Assembly: GCF_001624695.1 (NCBI RefSeq)
Contig: NZ_JSEP01000002.1
Span: 310,001 to 374,000, forward strand
Direction of reading: 5' to 3'
DNA from: Labrenzia sp. OB1
GTDB taxonomy: Bacteria; Pseudomonadota; Alphaproteobacteria; Rhizobiales; Stappiaceae
Length of the DNA stretch: 64,000 bases
Shown here: piece by piece, positions 17,544 through 29,214 of the stretch
Position numbering within the stretch: the stretch's first letter is position 1
Layout of the letters: each line of letters begins with the position of its first letter
The notes under the pieces: model-generated
Told to the model about the DNA's origin: nothing
Databases searched by the model: none
Seen by the model: only the letters and a program-made list of their open reading frames with translations
Program-made: the position numbers and the translations under genes

Positions 17544-18416
17544 CTAGTGAGCGGCCGGCGTACCTGCGCCCCAGATGTAGATCGAGACGAACAGGAACAG
17601 CCAGACAACGTCGACGAAGTGCCAGTACCAGGCGGCGGCTTCGAAGCCGAAATGCTTTTCGACGGTGAACTGGCCCATCATCGCGCGGATCAGGCAGACC
17701 AGCAGGAAGATTGTTCCGACAACGACGTGGAAGCCGTGGAAGCCGGTCGCCATGAAGAACGTCGCGCCATAGATGTTGCCGTCGAATGCGAAGGCCGCGT
17801 GGGCATACTCGTAAACCTGGCAGATGGTGAAAAGCACGCCGAGAATGACCGTCAGCGTCAGGCCCCATTTCAGGCCTTCACGGTCGTCATGCAACATGGC
17901 GTGGTGCGCCCAGGTGACCGTGGTGCCGGAGCACAGCAGGATCAGCGTGTTGAGCAGCGGCAGATGCCAGGGGTCGAAGGTCTCGATACCCTCCGGCGGC
18001 CAGATACCTCCCGTTGCTTCGACACGTGCGAACTGGATCGCCTCGCCGGTAAACAGCGATGCATCGAAATAGGCCCAGAACCAGGCTACGAAGAACATCA
18101 CTTCCGAGGCGATAAAGAGCAGCATGCCGTAGCGCAGATGCAGGGATACCACACGGGTGTGATGGCCTTCGTTGGCTTCGCGAATGGTATCGCGCCACCA
18201 GCCGAACATCACATACAGAACAATCGCCAAACCGATGGCAAACAGGCCCCAACCGGTCAGATCGATGCCGAACAGCACGAACTCCGTTCCATTGCCGTAT
18301 TTCATGAAGCCAATGGCCCCGAGCGCCATGATAAATGCGCCGACGGACGCAATGAACGGCCACGGGCTCGGATCCACCAGGTGGTAATCGTGGTTATTGG
18401 TATGTGCCTCAGCCAT
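17544..18416 (-). CDS. ctaE: Cytochrome c oxidase subunit III
   Basis: A 290-residue seven-helix subunit III of aa3-type oxidase in the inner membrane. Typical blocks are [48 protein letters not shown] and the C-terminal [17 protein letters not shown]. The start [12 protein letters not shown] at 18416 matches the family; a further in-frame start lies 15 bases upstream. It follows ctaG after 49 bases and is followed by a strong terminator. Confidence 0.97.
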   Translation of the reverse strand: MAEAHTNNHDYHLVDPSPWPFIASVGAFIMALGAIGFMKYGNGTEFVLFGIDLTGWGLFAIGLAIVLYVMFGWWRDTIREANEGHHTRVVSLHLRYGMLLFIASEVMFFVAWFWAYFDASLFTGEAIQFARVEATGGIWPPEGIETFDPWHLPLLNTLILLCSGTTVTWAHHAMLHDDREGLKWGLTLTVILGVLFTICQVYEYAHAAFAFDGNIYGATFFMATGFHGFHVVVGTIFLLVCLIRAMMGQFTVEKHFGFEAAAWYWHFVDVVWLFLFVSIYIWGAGTPAAH

Positions 18417-18465
18417 CGGCAAGCTCCCCAAACACAGTCATCTCAAGCGCAGCGCGCGCGATTGC

Positions 18466-19086
18466 TTACAAGTTCGTTTCAGCAGCGGGTTTGTCTGCCC
18501 GCGCCGCAACAGGACGTTCCGGTTGTTCTACCGGGAAGAAGGTGTAGGACAAAGTGATTTCCTTCACCGATTTCAGTTCCGGATCGTTGTCCATTTCCGG
18601 GTCGACAAAAAAGACGACCGGCATTTCTACATGTTCGCCGGCTTCAAGCTTCTGCTCGGTAAAGCAGAAACATTCCAGCTTGTTGAAATAGATACCCGCA
18701 GTCGGTGGCGACACATTGAAGGTCGAGGTTCCGAAGGTCGGCCCCGTACCCATATTCGTCGCCTCATAGGCAAGCTGGGCTGTCTCGCCCATCTTCAGCG
18801 TGACGGAACGCTGCACCGGACGGAACTTCCAGGGCAGCGCGTGATTGACGTTGCCGTCGAAACGCACGGTGATCATCCGGTCGATGATCAGATCGCTTTC
18901 CGTATCCGCGACCTGTGTCGTCCCTCCGAAGCCCGTCACGCGGCAGAACAGATTGTAGAGTGGCACCGCCGCATAGGCGGCGCCCACCATCATGGCGAAC
19001 ACACCCACACAGGCAATCGCGACCTTGCGATTGCTGCGGGACAGGGTTTGTGTGTTCTCTCCTGTGCTCACGGTCTTTTCCCTCAA
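18466..19086 (-). CDS. ctaG: Cytochrome c oxidase assembly protein CtaG (Cox11 type)
   Basis: A 206-residue copper chaperone with one N-terminal membrane helix (about 22-44) and a periplasmic domain. It delivers copper to the CuB site of subunit I. The copper-binding signature [13 protein letters not shown] is present, as is the Cox11 start [18 protein letters not shown]. Its ATG overlaps the stop of the preceding 53-residue gene by 4 bases. Confidence 0.96.
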   Translation of the reverse strand: MREKTVSTGENTQTLSRSNRKVAIACVGVFAMMVGAAYAAVPLYNLFCRVTGFGGTTQVADTESDLIIDRMITVRFDGNVNHALPWKFRPVQRSVTLKMGETAQLAYEATNMGTGPTFGTSTFNVSPPTAGIYFNKLECFCFTEQKLEAGEHVEMPVVFFVDPEMDNDPELKSVKEITLSYTFFPVEQPERPVAARADKPAAETNL

Positions 19087-19244
19087 AGCGCCCGGTCCAT
19101 GACACTCGGACCCAGCTTGACGATGGTAACCACGTAGAAAAGGACGACAAGCGCTCCCAGAACCACCGCGATCGCGATCGATCTTGAGCGGCGCTTCTTT
19201 TTCTGCTCGTCCGTCAACGTGATGCCCTGATCTCCCTCAGCCAT
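19083..19244 (-). CDS. Small single-helix protein of the oxidase cluster (CoxF-like)
   Basis: A 53-residue protein with a charged N-terminus ([11 protein letters not shown]) and one membrane helix (about 25-45). Its place between ctaB and ctaG and its size match the small CoxF-like proteins of alphaproteobacterial aa3 clusters. It begins 4 bases after ctaB and ends overlapping the ctaG start by 4 bases, so it is translationally embedded. An assembly or stabilising role is inferred from context only. Confidence 0.85.
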   Translation of the reverse strand: MAEGDQGITLTDEQKKKRRSRSIAIAVVLGALVVLFYVVTIVKLGPSVMDRAL

Positions 19245-19248
19245 CGGT

Positions 19249-20184
19249 TCAGACTCCCGTGACCAGACTTTCACCCAGAAGCAGGGCGAAAAGCATGAAC
19301 AGATAGAAGATGGAATATTTGAACAGACGTACACAGGCCAAACGCGCCGCGTCGCCGTCCCGCTTGCGCCACACATCGGCGGCCAGGGCCACGAAGGCCA
19401 ATCCGAGCAGCACCGCGGACACGCCGTAAACCGGACCGGCGAAGCCGAGAAGGTAAGGCGCGACGCCGACCGGCGCCAAAAGAACGGAATAGACCAGAAT
19501 GTGATGCCGCGTGCTGGTTTCTCCGGCGACCACGGGCAGCATCGGAACGCCTGCCGCGCGATAATCCACGCTCTTGAACAGGGCCAGAGCCCAGAAATGC
19601 GGCGGTGTCCACATGAAGATGATCAGGAAGAGGACGAAGCTCTCCAGACTGACCGACCCGGTGACCGAAGCCCAGCCTACCATGGGTGGAAAGGCGCCGG
19701 CTGCGCCGCCGATGACGATGTTCTGCGGTGTCGAGCGCTTCAGCCACATGGTATAGACGATCACGTAGAAGAAGATCGTGAAGGCCAGAAAGGCGCCCGC
19801 GAACCAGTTGATCAGCAGGCCGAGGGTGACCACGGAGCCGATCGACAGGGTAATTCCAAAGGCAAAGGCCTCGTTACCGGTGACTTTTCCGGACGGGATG
19901 GGCCGGTTGCGGGTGCGCGACATGATCCGGTCGATATCGGCGTCGTACCACATGTTAAGGGCGCCGGACGCCCCTGCTCCTATGGCGATGCACAGGATCG
20001 CGACCGCGCCGAGCACCGGGTGCACGGAACCGGGAGCAAGCATCAGGCCGACGAAAGCGGTGAAGATCACCAGCGACATGACACGCGGCTTCAGCAGCGC
20101 CACATAGTCGCCTACAGACCCCATACCACCGTCCCAGACGGAACTGTCCTGGCTGATCGTATCCTGGCGCTCAACGAGCGACAT
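19249..20184 (-). CDS. ctaB: Protohaem IX farnesyltransferase (haem O synthase)
   Basis: A 311-residue polytopic UbiA-superfamily enzyme that adds a farnesyl group to haem B to give haem O, precursor of the haem A used by the neighbouring oxidase. The prenyl-diphosphate motif is visible in [20 protein letters not shown]. About nine membrane helices are seen. It lies between ctaD and the small CoxF-like gene, following a 153-base gap that contains a GC-rich hairpin. Confidence 0.97.
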   Translation of the reverse strand: MSLVERQDTISQDSSVWDGGMGSVGDYVALLKPRVMSLVIFTAFVGLMLAPGSVHPVLGAVAILCIAIGAGASGALNMWYDADIDRIMSRTRNRPIPSGKVTGNEAFAFGITLSIGSVVTLGLLINWFAGAFLAFTIFFYVIVYTMWLKRSTPQNIVIGGAAGAFPPMVGWASVTGSVSLESFVLFLIIFMWTPPHFWALALFKSVDYRAAGVPMLPVVAGETSTRHHILVYSVLLAPVGVAPYLLGFAGPVYGVSAVLLGLAFVALAADVWRKRDGDAARLACVRLFKYSIFYLFMLFALLLGESLVTGV

Positions 20185-20274
20185 GGGCGTGTCCTTTGAC
20201 TTCTTGTTTCAGCTTGCGCGTTGAAAGGAGCGCAATGGGCGGCACATCGCCCGGGCAGTCTTTTTCAAGTCATA

Positions 20275-20299
20275 CACCGCGCCGGGGTCCGGCGCGGTG
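20275..20299 (-). terminator. GC-rich hairpin between ctaD and ctaB
   Basis: CACCGCGCCGG, GGT and CCGGCGCGGTG form an 11-bp stem. There is no T-run on the minus side, so it is a weak terminator at best, or an mRNA-stabilising or processing hairpin that sets the ctaD to ctaB ratio. Confidence 0.5.
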
Positions 20300-20337
20300 C
20301 GTATTTCAATCTGGAGGACAGATCCTCCGGCCGCAGA

Positions 20338-21957
<1,620 letters not shown>

Positions 21958-22009
21958 TCAGCGGCGCTGCGTGTCATCGCGCGCATCGCCCAATAGGTTC
22001 GCCGCCACG

Positions 22010-22936
22010 TTATTTCGTGGCGACGGAGATTTCTTCCAGCTTGCCCTTCACAGCGAGCTTCTTGTCCGCTGCGATCGACGCCAAAAGCTGTTCGTTGGCG
22101 GTATCCAGATCGTCCTGGGCAGCTGCGGCCCAGGCCTCGAACTGACCCGAGTTCACAACGCGGATGGCGATCGGCATGAAGGCGTGATCCTTACCGCACA
22201 GTTCAGAACACTGGCCGTAATAGACGCCTTCCTCGCGGGCATGGAACCAGGTTTCGTTCAACCGGCCCGGGATCGCATCGACTTTAACGCCGAAGGACGG
22301 CATCGCAAAGGAGTGGATCACATCCTCGGACGTCACCTGCATTCTCACGGTGGTGTCCACCGGAATGACGAGATCGTAATCGACGGCCAGCAGACGCGGC
22401 ACTTCTGCCAGGGAGACGCCACGCGCATCGGCGACAGCCTGGCGCTCGTCGTTCTGAATCATCAGGGAGTCGAAGTAGAGCTCGCCCATCCCTTCATCGG
22501 TGTATTCATATCCCCAGTACCACTGATAGCCGGTGGCCTTGATGGTCATGTCGTATTCCGGAATGTCCAGCTGCTTGTAGAGCAAACGGAACGACGGGAT
22601 CGCGATCACGACCAGGATCAGGATGGGAGCTATCGTCCAGACCACCTCGATCATCGTGTTGTGCGAGGTGCGCGACGGTACCGGGTTGGATTTCACACCG
22701 AAGCGGAAAATGCAGATCATCAGCAGCACAAGCACCATCAGTGTGACAACCGTGATGATGATCAGGGTGAAATCGTTGAACCAGGTGATATCGTCCATCA
22801 CACCTGTCACGGATTTCTGAAACCCGAGCTGCCACTCTTTCATGCCGGATTCAGCTGCCAGGGCCGCTGTGGACACTCCAGCAATTGTCGCCGCCAATCC
22901 GGCTATAGTCATGAGACGCTTGAAGACTGCCTTCAC
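22010..22936 (-). CDS. ctaC: Cytochrome c oxidase subunit II
   Basis: A 308-residue subunit II with a signal peptide, two membrane helices and a periplasmic CuA domain. The CuA ligands are in YYGQCSELCGKDHAFMP and an upstream HSFAMPSFG. The aromatic electron-entry patch is YQWYWGYEY. I chose the GTG at 22936 because GGGAAGGGAG precedes it by about 8 bases and it opens a normal signal peptide; an ATG-initiated extension reaches 22975. It is the first gene of the oxidase cluster. Confidence 0.97.
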   Translation of the reverse strand: MKAVFKRLMTIAGLAATIAGVSTAALAAESGMKEWQLGFQKSVTGVMDDITWFNDFTLIIITVVTLMVLVLLMICIFRFGVKSNPVPSRTSHNTMIEVVWTIAPILILVVIAIPSFRLLYKQLDIPEYDMTIKATGYQWYWGYEYTDEGMGELYFDSLMIQNDERQAVADARGVSLAEVPRLLAVDYDLVIPVDTTVRMQVTSEDVIHSFAMPSFGVKVDAIPGRLNETWFHAREEGVYYGQCSELCGKDHAFMPIAIRVVNSGQFEAWAAAAQDDLDTANEQLLASIAADKKLAVKGKLEEISVATK

Positions 22937-23455
22937 GTCCGCGCTCCCTTCCCTCAGCCGCATGAAATGCGGCACATACGTTAAGCACCGGTTTCAGGTC
23001 CCGGTCCAATCCAGTGCGGAGTAACGGGCTTAGCAAAGCTTCGCAAGCCAATTTTGCCGCGTCCGATCCTCGGACAGGATAATCAGATTGCCGGAACTAT
23101 AACCACAAACTGGTATCAAGGGCGATGGCTACAATTGGCCAGAGCGGCGATCTGCCGCATCATCCCAACGACACCTCTATGCCGCACAAAAACCACAAGA
23201 TAAGCCGGTCCGCAACGGAATTTCCTACTTTTCACAGAGGCTAAACACCCGTGCAGGATTGAGGGGCATCAAGGACAGGCGGATTTTCGACAAAAAAACC
23301 GCCTATTCATAGGCTTCCCACTCCGGTGAGACTGGAATCACGCGCCGTCATGCGGCAATGTCTGGCCGGGATAACACCATGATTCGCGAAAATGGACGCT
23401 TATATCGGAGCGGCCGGCTCTCAACGGATCGGACATTGATTGACTGGAGGATTTC
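22937..23455. other. Intergenic region between ctaC and the ialB-like gene
   Basis: About 520 bases between divergent starts. It must hold the ctaC promoter and that of the IalB-like gene. I see no convincing gene, hairpin terminator or known regulatory consensus in it; short frames here overlap both genes' leaders and look non-coding. Confidence 0.6.
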
Positions 23456-24016
23456 TTGTCAGCGCATTCGCCTAAGCCCAATTCCGCTCGCCCGGCCGGG
23501 CGCTCCAGGTCGATTTTGTTCAGAATCACCGCAGCTGCGGGAATCGCTCTTGCCTCCTTCGCGCAGGGCGCGCTTCCCGCACTGGCGCAGGGAGAGGTGC
23601 GCTCCGCACACGGAGACTGGCAGATGCGCTGCGATACGCCTCCAGGCTCCGCCAGCGAGCAATGCGCGCTGATCCAGAATGTCACGGCAGCGGATCGGGA
23701 AAATGTCGGTCTTTCGGTGATCATTCTCAAAACCGCCGACAAGCAGGCGCGCATCCTCAGGGTGCTGGCACCGCTCGGTGTGCTGCTGCCATCGGGCCTC
23801 GGGCTGCGTGTCGACAACGCCGATATCGGACGCGCAGGCTTCGTCCGGTGTCTGCCGAACGGCTGTATCGCCGAGGTGATCCTCGAGGAAGATCTGCTCT
23901 CGAAACTGCAGACCGGATCTCAGGCGACCTTCATCATCTTCCAGACTCCCGAAGAAGGCATCGGCATCCCGATTTCCCTGAACGGGTTTTCCGCCGGTTT
24001 CGCAGCCCTTCCCTGA
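23456..24016 (+). CDS. Invasion-associated locus B (IalB) family secreted protein
   Basis: A 186-residue exported protein with a twin-basic N-terminus and signal peptide (cleavage near ALA, about residue 43). The mature part matches IalB-type proteins of Rhizobiales: VRSAHGDWQMRCD, then CALIQNV, GFVRCLPNGCIAEV and the C-terminal IPISLNGFSAGF. Two cysteine pairs suggest disulfides in the periplasm. The molecular role is not established outside Bartonella. The start is a TTG, supported by GGAGG 5 bases upstream. Confidence 0.9.
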   Translation: MSAHSPKPNSARPAGRSRSILFRITAAAGIALASFAQGALPALAQGEVRSAHGDWQMRCDTPPGSASEQCALIQNVTAADRENVGLSVIILKTADKQARILRVLAPLGVLLPSGLGLRVDNADIGRAGFVRCLPNGCIAEVILEEDLLSKLQTGSQATFIIFQTPEEGIGIPISLNGFSAGFAALP

Positions 24017-24215
24017 CAGCCGGGCCATTCACGCGAAAATCAAAATCGCAAGCAACGAAAGGCGCCGCATCGGCGTCTTTGGCTTCTGAAAGCCCTTCTG
24101 TTCGCCATCCCGGACGCGGCATAGTGAAGATCCGGGCCCCACTCGCGGTGCTGGTTGCTGAAGAAGTGGTGAGTCCATGGCTTTGTCACCAGGGTCAGAC
24201 ACCGTACCGGCGCCT

Positions 24216-26003
24216 TTATTCCTTGGGGAGGTCCTGCTCGTCCTTCGCGGACTTGCGCGGTGTCACCTGGTGAAGACGGTCGGCGCCGGCGAAAATGCCG
24301 TCGGAAAGCTGCATCGCCAGACGCTCATCGTCCCGGTAACGCACGTCCTCCTCGATCTGATCGATCCTGTCCAGCGGCGTTCCCAGCGCTTCCAGCGCCG
24401 CACGGCCGAACACGACACTCGATTCGAAGGTCTCGCGAACCTGGAAATCCACGCCACGCCTGGTGAGGTCCAGCACATGCGCCCGATCCGTTGCCCGACA
24501 GAAGATCAAGGTGTCCGGGAATCCTTCGCGGACAAGATCGATGGCCTTGGCCATAACCTTGTCGTTCTCGATGCACATGGCGACAAGCGCCGCCTTGCCT
24601 GCACCCGCTGCTGCAAGGACGTCGGCACGGGTCGCATCGCCGTAATAGACCTTGTAGCCCTGTTTTCGGGCGTAGGCGATACGGTCCGGCCGGTTGTCGA
24701 TGGCCGTGATTTCAAGCCCCTCCGACGTGAGGATCTGCGCGACGACCATGCCGAACCGGCCAAAGCCGATCACCAGAACGGCGGGTGTCGCCTCCTCGAA
24801 GGTCTCGATCGAGGGATTTTCCACACCCCGGGCCTTCACCCTGGCCGCAAGCCTGTCGAGACCGAGGCAGGCAACAGGCGTCAACAGCATCGTCAGAATG
24901 ACAATCGCGGTCAGGAGATTCGCCGTCTGATAGTCCAGCAACTGGCTGCCGACGGCGGCGGTGAACAGAACGAAGGCGAACTCCCCTCCCTGCGGTAGGG
25001 TCACGGCGATACGCAGGGCATCGGAGTTCGGCGATCCGGTCACGCGGGAAAGGCTCCAGAGAAATCCCCCCTTGACCAGCATGACGATGGCGACGCCGGC
25101 GGCGACGATCTCCCAGTTCTTGCCGACAAGGGAGACATCGAGCGACATGCCGACCGCGACGAAGAAAAGCCCCATGAGCAGGGAGCGGAAGGGTTCGATA
25201 TCGGCTTCAAGCGTATGGCGGAAGCTGGACTCGGCCAGCAGAACACCGGCCAGGAACGCGCCCAGCGCCATGGACAGTCCCACAGCGTGGACAATGCCCG
25301 CGCTGCCCAGCGCAACCAGCAGCGCGGCGGAGAGCATGACCTCCCTGGCACGGCTTGCCGCCAGCAAATGGAAAATCGGAGATATCAGATAGCGCCCCGC
25401 CAGAACCACCGCGGCGACTGCGGCCGAAACGGTGAATACCTCGCGGCCGATATCGGCAAGGGTAGCCGGCCCTTCCCCAGCTGCCAGAATGGCAACCATC
25501 GCCAGAAGCGGAACAATGGCGATGTCCTGAAGCAACAGGATGCCGAATGCCCGCTGGCCGTAGGCGGAAGACAATTGCCCGCGTTCCTGCAGGATCTGCA
25601 AGGCAAAGGCCGTTGAGGACAATGCAAGACCGAACCCGGCGATAAGCGCGGTCGAAAACGGATAGCCGGCATACCGGCCTACGGCGAAGAGCGTCAGACC
25701 GGTCAGCAGAACCTGCGCCGTTCCAAGTCCGAAGATATCCCGTTTCATCCGCCAGAGCTTTTGCGGGTCCAGTTCGAGGCCTATCACGAAAAGAAGCAGA
25801 ACAACGCCAAGTTCGGCGACATGCAGCACGTCTTCGCCCGATCCCAGGAGGCGTAGGCCATGCGGCCCGATCATCGCACCGGCCGCCAGGTAACCGACCA
25901 CCGAACCGAGCCCAAGGCGCTTGGCAATTGGAACAGCCACAACTGTCGCCGCCAGAAACACTATCGATTCAGCGAAAAACGGAGGTGCACCTTCTGAGGC
26001 CAT
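24216..26003 (-). CDS. CPA2-type K+/H+ antiporter with RCK (TrkA-N) domain
   Basis: A 595-residue KefB/KefC-like antiporter. About 12-13 membrane helices (1-385) are followed by an RCK nucleotide-binding domain (about 400-520) that begins VLVIGFGRFGMVVAQIL, a Rossmann GxGxxG motif. The ATG at 26003 has a GGGGAGAGAG site; an upstream in-frame ATG lacks one. It lies alone, convergent with the IalB-like gene. Potassium efflux in exchange for protons, gated by nucleotide or thiol adducts, is the family role. Confidence 0.94.
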   Translation of the reverse strand: MASEGAPPFFAESIVFLAATVVAVPIAKRLGLGSVVGYLAAGAMIGPHGLRLLGSGEDVLHVAELGVVLLLFVIGLELDPQKLWRMKRDIFGLGTAQVLLTGLTLFAVGRYAGYPFSTALIAGFGLALSSTAFALQILQERGQLSSAYGQRAFGILLLQDIAIVPLLAMVAILAAGEGPATLADIGREVFTVSAAVAAVVLAGRYLISPIFHLLAASRAREVMLSAALLVALGSAGIVHAVGLSMALGAFLAGVLLAESSFRHTLEADIEPFRSLLMGLFFVAVGMSLDVSLVGKNWEIVAAGVAIVMLVKGGFLWSLSRVTGSPNSDALRIAVTLPQGGEFAFVLFTAAVGSQLLDYQTANLLTAIVILTMLLTPVACLGLDRLAARVKARGVENPSIETFEEATPAVLVIGFGRFGMVVAQILTSEGLEITAIDNRPDRIAYARKQGYKVYYGDATRADVLAAAGAGKAALVAMCIENDKVMAKAIDLVREGFPDTLIFCRATDRAHVLDLTRRGVDFQVRETFESSVVFGRAALEALGTPLDRIDQIEEDVRYRDDERLAMQLSDGIFAGADRLHQVTPRKSAKDEQDLPKE

Positions 26004-26233
26004 TCTCTCTCCCCGGATCAGCTTTTTGCATGTGGATCGCATCCATGCAGGCAGTTGATCGACTTCGAAATATCAAGGAAATGCCGCCGCTTTCCACCTG
26101 GGACGGACCCGGCGCATTTTCGTTCTGCAAAGGATACGCGCTTCGACGTTAATAAATCCAGCTCGGCAGTCAGGAATGCGTCTTCATGTCCCTTAAAGGC
26201 AGCTCCTAAGCCCGGACCGGCGGAATCCGGAAG

Positions 26234-26848
26234 TCAAGCCAGTCCGACCCGATGCAGAAAGCCCTTCAAGCTCTCCGCGGCAGAAAAGACGTGACCTTGA
26301 AGTCCTGCCTGTTCCGCGCCTGCCACATTTTCGGGCCTGTCATCCACGAAAACGCTTTCCTCCGGCTTATAGCCGTATCTTTCACAGAGCCGCACATAGA
26401 CAAGCGGATCTGGTTTCCGGCACTGAAACTCTGCGGAGACATGCGCCTTGTCTCCGAAAATTTCAACCGCTTCGGGTGCACAAACCGGTAAGGCCGCCTT
26501 GAGCATCATACCGTTGTTGGTCAGCAGAGCGACATCGGCGTGTTTCTTGATATCGCGCACCATCTCAAGGACACCCGGGCGCGGGCGCATCATCTTTCGG
26601 CGGATGTCCACCCAGGTGTCGAAATCGATGGGATAATCCAGCAGCCTGGCGAACTGGGCGAGATAGCCCTCCGCCGTATCCGGAATTCCCGCTTCCGCAG
26701 CGTTCTCATGCGGCCCGCCCCAGATCGCGGCATCAATGTCGGCCGCGGCTCTGCCGGTCAGTTGTTCCAGCAAAGCAAGCCGCGTCCGGTGCTCGTAATC
26801 GTAGAGCACCTGGTCCATGTCGAATATCGCGAATTTGACGCCCGCCAC
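26234..26848 (-). CDS. HAD family hydrolase (subfamily IA)
   Basis: A 204-residue haloacid-dehalogenase-fold phosphatase. Motif I is FDMDQVLYDYE, motif II LLTNNG, motif III KPDPLVYVRL and motif IV VFVDDRPENV, all complete. The cap is the small helical type. Substrate is unknown; similar proteins are annotated YihX-like phosphatases. It begins 17 bases after tldD and is probably cotranscribed with it. Confidence 0.92.
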   Translation of the reverse strand: MAGVKFAIFDMDQVLYDYEHRTRLALLEQLTGRAAADIDAAIWGGPHENAAEAGIPDTAEGYLAQFARLLDYPIDFDTWVDIRRKMMRPRPGVLEMVRDIKKHADVALLTNNGMMLKAALPVCAPEAVEIFGDKAHVSAEFQCRKPDPLVYVRLCERYGYKPEESVFVDDRPENVAGAEQAGLQGHVFSAAESLKGFLHRVGLA

Positions 26849-26865
26849 GATCCCGTCCGCCGTCG

Positions 26866-28290
26866 TCAGACCGCCGTTCCCCCGACCGTCAGCCCGTTGA
26901 TGCGCATGGACGGCTGACCGACACCGACCGGCACACCCTGCCCCTGCTTGCCGCAGGTGCCCATACCGGGGTCGAGCTCCATGTCGTTGCCGATCATGGT
27001 AACCCGTGTCAGCGCATCGGGCCCGTTGCCGATCAGCATCGCCCCCTTGACCGGAGCTCCGACCTTGCCGTTTTCGACCCTGTAGGCCTCGGTGCAGGAA
27101 AAGACGAACTTGCCCGAGGTGATGTCGACCTGTCCGCCGCCGAATGAGACTGCGTAGATGCCGTCCTTGACGGACCGCAGGATTTCCTCGGGGTCCTTGT
27201 CGCCGGCCATCATGACAGTGTTGGTCATGCGCGGCATCGGAATATGCGCATAGGACTGGCGGCGGCCGTTTCCGGTCGGCTCCATGCCCATCAGGCGCGC
27301 GTTCTGGCGGTCCTGCATGTAACCCTTGAGGATCCCGTCCTCGATCAGCATGGTCCGGCCGGCCGGTGTTCCCTCGTCATCGACGGTCAGGGATCCACGC
27401 CGGTCCGGGATAGTGCCGTCATCGACAATGGTGACGCCCGGCGATGCGACGCGCTGGCCCATCAGACCGGCGAAGGCGGAGGTCTTCTTGCGGTTGAAAT
27501 CGCCTTCCAGACCATGCCCCACCGCCTCATGCAATAGAATGCCGGGCCAGCCGGGGCCGAGAACGACATCGAGGGTGCCGGCAGGTGCCGGAACGGCTTC
27601 CAGGTTGACCAGCGCCTGACGCAGCGCCTCATCCACACCGCCCTGCCAGTTTTCCGTGGTGATGAAGCGGCCGAAACCCTCACGGCCGCCACAGCCGAAG
27701 GAACCGCTTTCCTGGCGTTCGTCGTTGCCCGCGACAACCGAGATGCTGAGGCGGACCATCGGACGGACATCGCGCACAAGATGGCCGTCAGCGCGCAGGA
27801 TCTCGACCACCTGCCAGGAACCGGCCAGCGACGCGGACACCTGACGCACCCGCGGGTCCTTCGCCCGCGCATAGGCGTCGATTTCCTGCAGCAGCTTGAC
27901 CTTATCCTCGAAGCTCGGTCCGCCAAGAGGATTGGCGTCGGTATAAAGCGATTGATTGGTTCTGGACGGAGCCGTGGCGTAGCTGCCCGAGTATCCCTTC
28001 TTGACCGCGCTTACGGCCTCGGCGGCCCGTTTCAGGGCTCCCTCGGAAATGTCACCCGCATGAGCATAACCGGCGGCTTCACCGGCCACGGAACGCAGGC
28101 CGAACCCCTGGGCCGTATCGTAATTGGCCCCCTTCAGGCGGCCGTTGTCGAACACCAGCCCTTCGCTCTGCCGGTATTCGACAAAAAGCTCACCGTCATC
28201 GGCGCCGGAAAGAGCCTCGGCGGTAATCCGCTTGGCCGTTTCCAGGCCCAGGCCGGAACTTTCGATGAGATCGTTGGTGGAAATTGTCAT
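26866..28290 (-). CDS. tldD: TldD metalloprotease subunit
   Basis: A 474-residue catalytic subunit of the TldD/TldE protease, which finishes maturation of modified peptides and can act on CcdA antitoxin in E. coli. The zinc motif HEAVGH lies in ILLHEAVGHGLEGDFN, and the C-terminal GTCGKQGQGVPVGVGQP block is typical. The ATG at 28290 has GGAGGCAGACAGGA upstream. Its partner gene pmbA (tldE) is 5 kb away in the envelope operon, not adjacent. Confidence 0.96.
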   Translation of the reverse strand: MTISTNDLIESSGLGLETAKRITAEALSGADDGELFVEYRQSEGLVFDNGRLKGANYDTAQGFGLRSVAGEAAGYAHAGDISEGALKRAAEAVSAVKKGYSGSYATAPSRTNQSLYTDANPLGGPSFEDKVKLLQEIDAYARAKDPRVRQVSASLAGSWQVVEILRADGHLVRDVRPMVRLSISVVAGNDERQESGSFGCGGREGFGRFITTENWQGGVDEALRQALVNLEAVPAPAGTLDVVLGPGWPGILLHEAVGHGLEGDFNRKKTSAFAGLMGQRVASPGVTIVDDGTIPDRRGSLTVDDEGTPAGRTMLIEDGILKGYMQDRQNARLMGMEPTGNGRRQSYAHIPMPRMTNTVMMAGDKDPEEILRSVKDGIYAVSFGGGQVDITSGKFVFSCTEAYRVENGKVGAPVKGAMLIGNGPDALTRVTMIGNDMELDPGMGTCGKQGQGVPVGVGQPSMRINGLTVGGTAV

Positions 28291-28606
28291 GCGCGCGTCC
28301 TGTCTGCCTCCGGCCTGCCTTGGCGTGTTCACGGGTCGATATGCAATCGCTGCGACCCGGTTTCACTCAGCTGCAATAACCGGAGTTGTTATCGCTGGTT
28401 TATCCCCAACATAGGGTTTCTGACGCATAAATCATCCGAAAATCTTCGAATTCCACTTGCGAAAATTTATACCTGAATATAAAGCTCATATTAATGTTGC
28501 AGTGCAAAATATACGTACCGCGTTTCCTTCGCCGACAATTTCGGCCTGCTGCAAACCATCCCGGAAGGCGCTTTGCCTGCAAGAGGATACAAAAGGGTGC
28601 AAGACC
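28291..28606. other. Intergenic region upstream of tldD
   Basis: About 315 bases with AT-rich stretches around 28430-28510. It holds the tldD promoter. I recognise no RNA gene or operator here. Confidence 0.5.
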
Positions 28607-28834
28607 ATGTCCTCATCAGATGACCTTCCCCAGATTCTGTCTTTTCACGCTCTTGCCGCGACGCGTGGCGACGGGCTGCATCCACTGCTGGCAAAGGTTC
28701 TCGCCCGGTCCGGGCCGGTTTCCGGTCCGCCGCCGCCGTCCGAACAGAACGACGCGAATATCGTCCGGCCGCAGTTCGGAGTCACAATGACCGAACGGGC
28801 CGCTCCTTCCAGAAAAGACGCAAAGCCACGCTGA
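28607..28834 (+). CDS. Hypothetical small protein, doubtful
   Basis: A 75-residue frame beginning MSSSDDLPQILSFHALAATR with no recognised domain, rich in Pro, Ser and Arg. Its ATG follows AAGGGTGCAAGACC, a weak site. It precedes the DUF2093 gene by 132 bases on the same strand. It may be non-coding; codon pattern alone does not decide it. Confidence 0.3.
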   Translation: MSSSDDLPQILSFHALAATRGDGLHPLLAKVLARSGPVSGPPPPSEQNDANIVRPQFGVTMTERAAPSRKDAKPR

Positions 28835-28966
28835 TCCGGTTCCCGGAGACCGGCGAAGTAAAGACCGGCCTCACCGCCCGGAAGCCGTGAAAGAGCCACG
28901 CCGCTTGCCCTGAAACCTTGTTTTGGCTTAGAAGGTGCTGTCGTTAGACTGTCTGGAACCGATCAG

Positions 28967-29188
28967 ATGATGAACCGTTACGAAAACCCGCGCATTCCGA
29001 GCGAAGCCCGCGTCCGGTATCTGGACGGCGACTACCAGGTGGAGACACCGGGAACATTCGTGCGCTGCGCCGTGACAGGCACCGCAATTCCGCTGGATGA
29101 GCTGAAATACTGGTCCGTCGAGCGTCAGGAAGCCTATGTCGATGCAAAGGCCTCCATTACGCGGTATCTGGAAACGAAGTCCGCTTAA
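28967..29188 (+). CDS. DUF2093 domain-containing protein
   Basis: A 73-residue DUF2093 protein. The conserved core is visible as EARVRYLDGDYQV, FVRCAVTGTAIPLDELKYW and RQEAYVDA. The family is confined to alphaproteobacteria, and no function is known. The gene begins with two adjacent ATGs, so the start may be 28970. It converges on lpxK, ending 26 bases before its stop. Confidence 0.9.
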   Translation: MMNRYENPRIPSEARVRYLDGDYQVETPGTFVRCAVTGTAIPLDELKYWSVERQEAYVDAKASITRYLETKSA

Positions 29189-29214
29189 CCGCGACACGCT
29201 CCGGGAGCCGAGAC

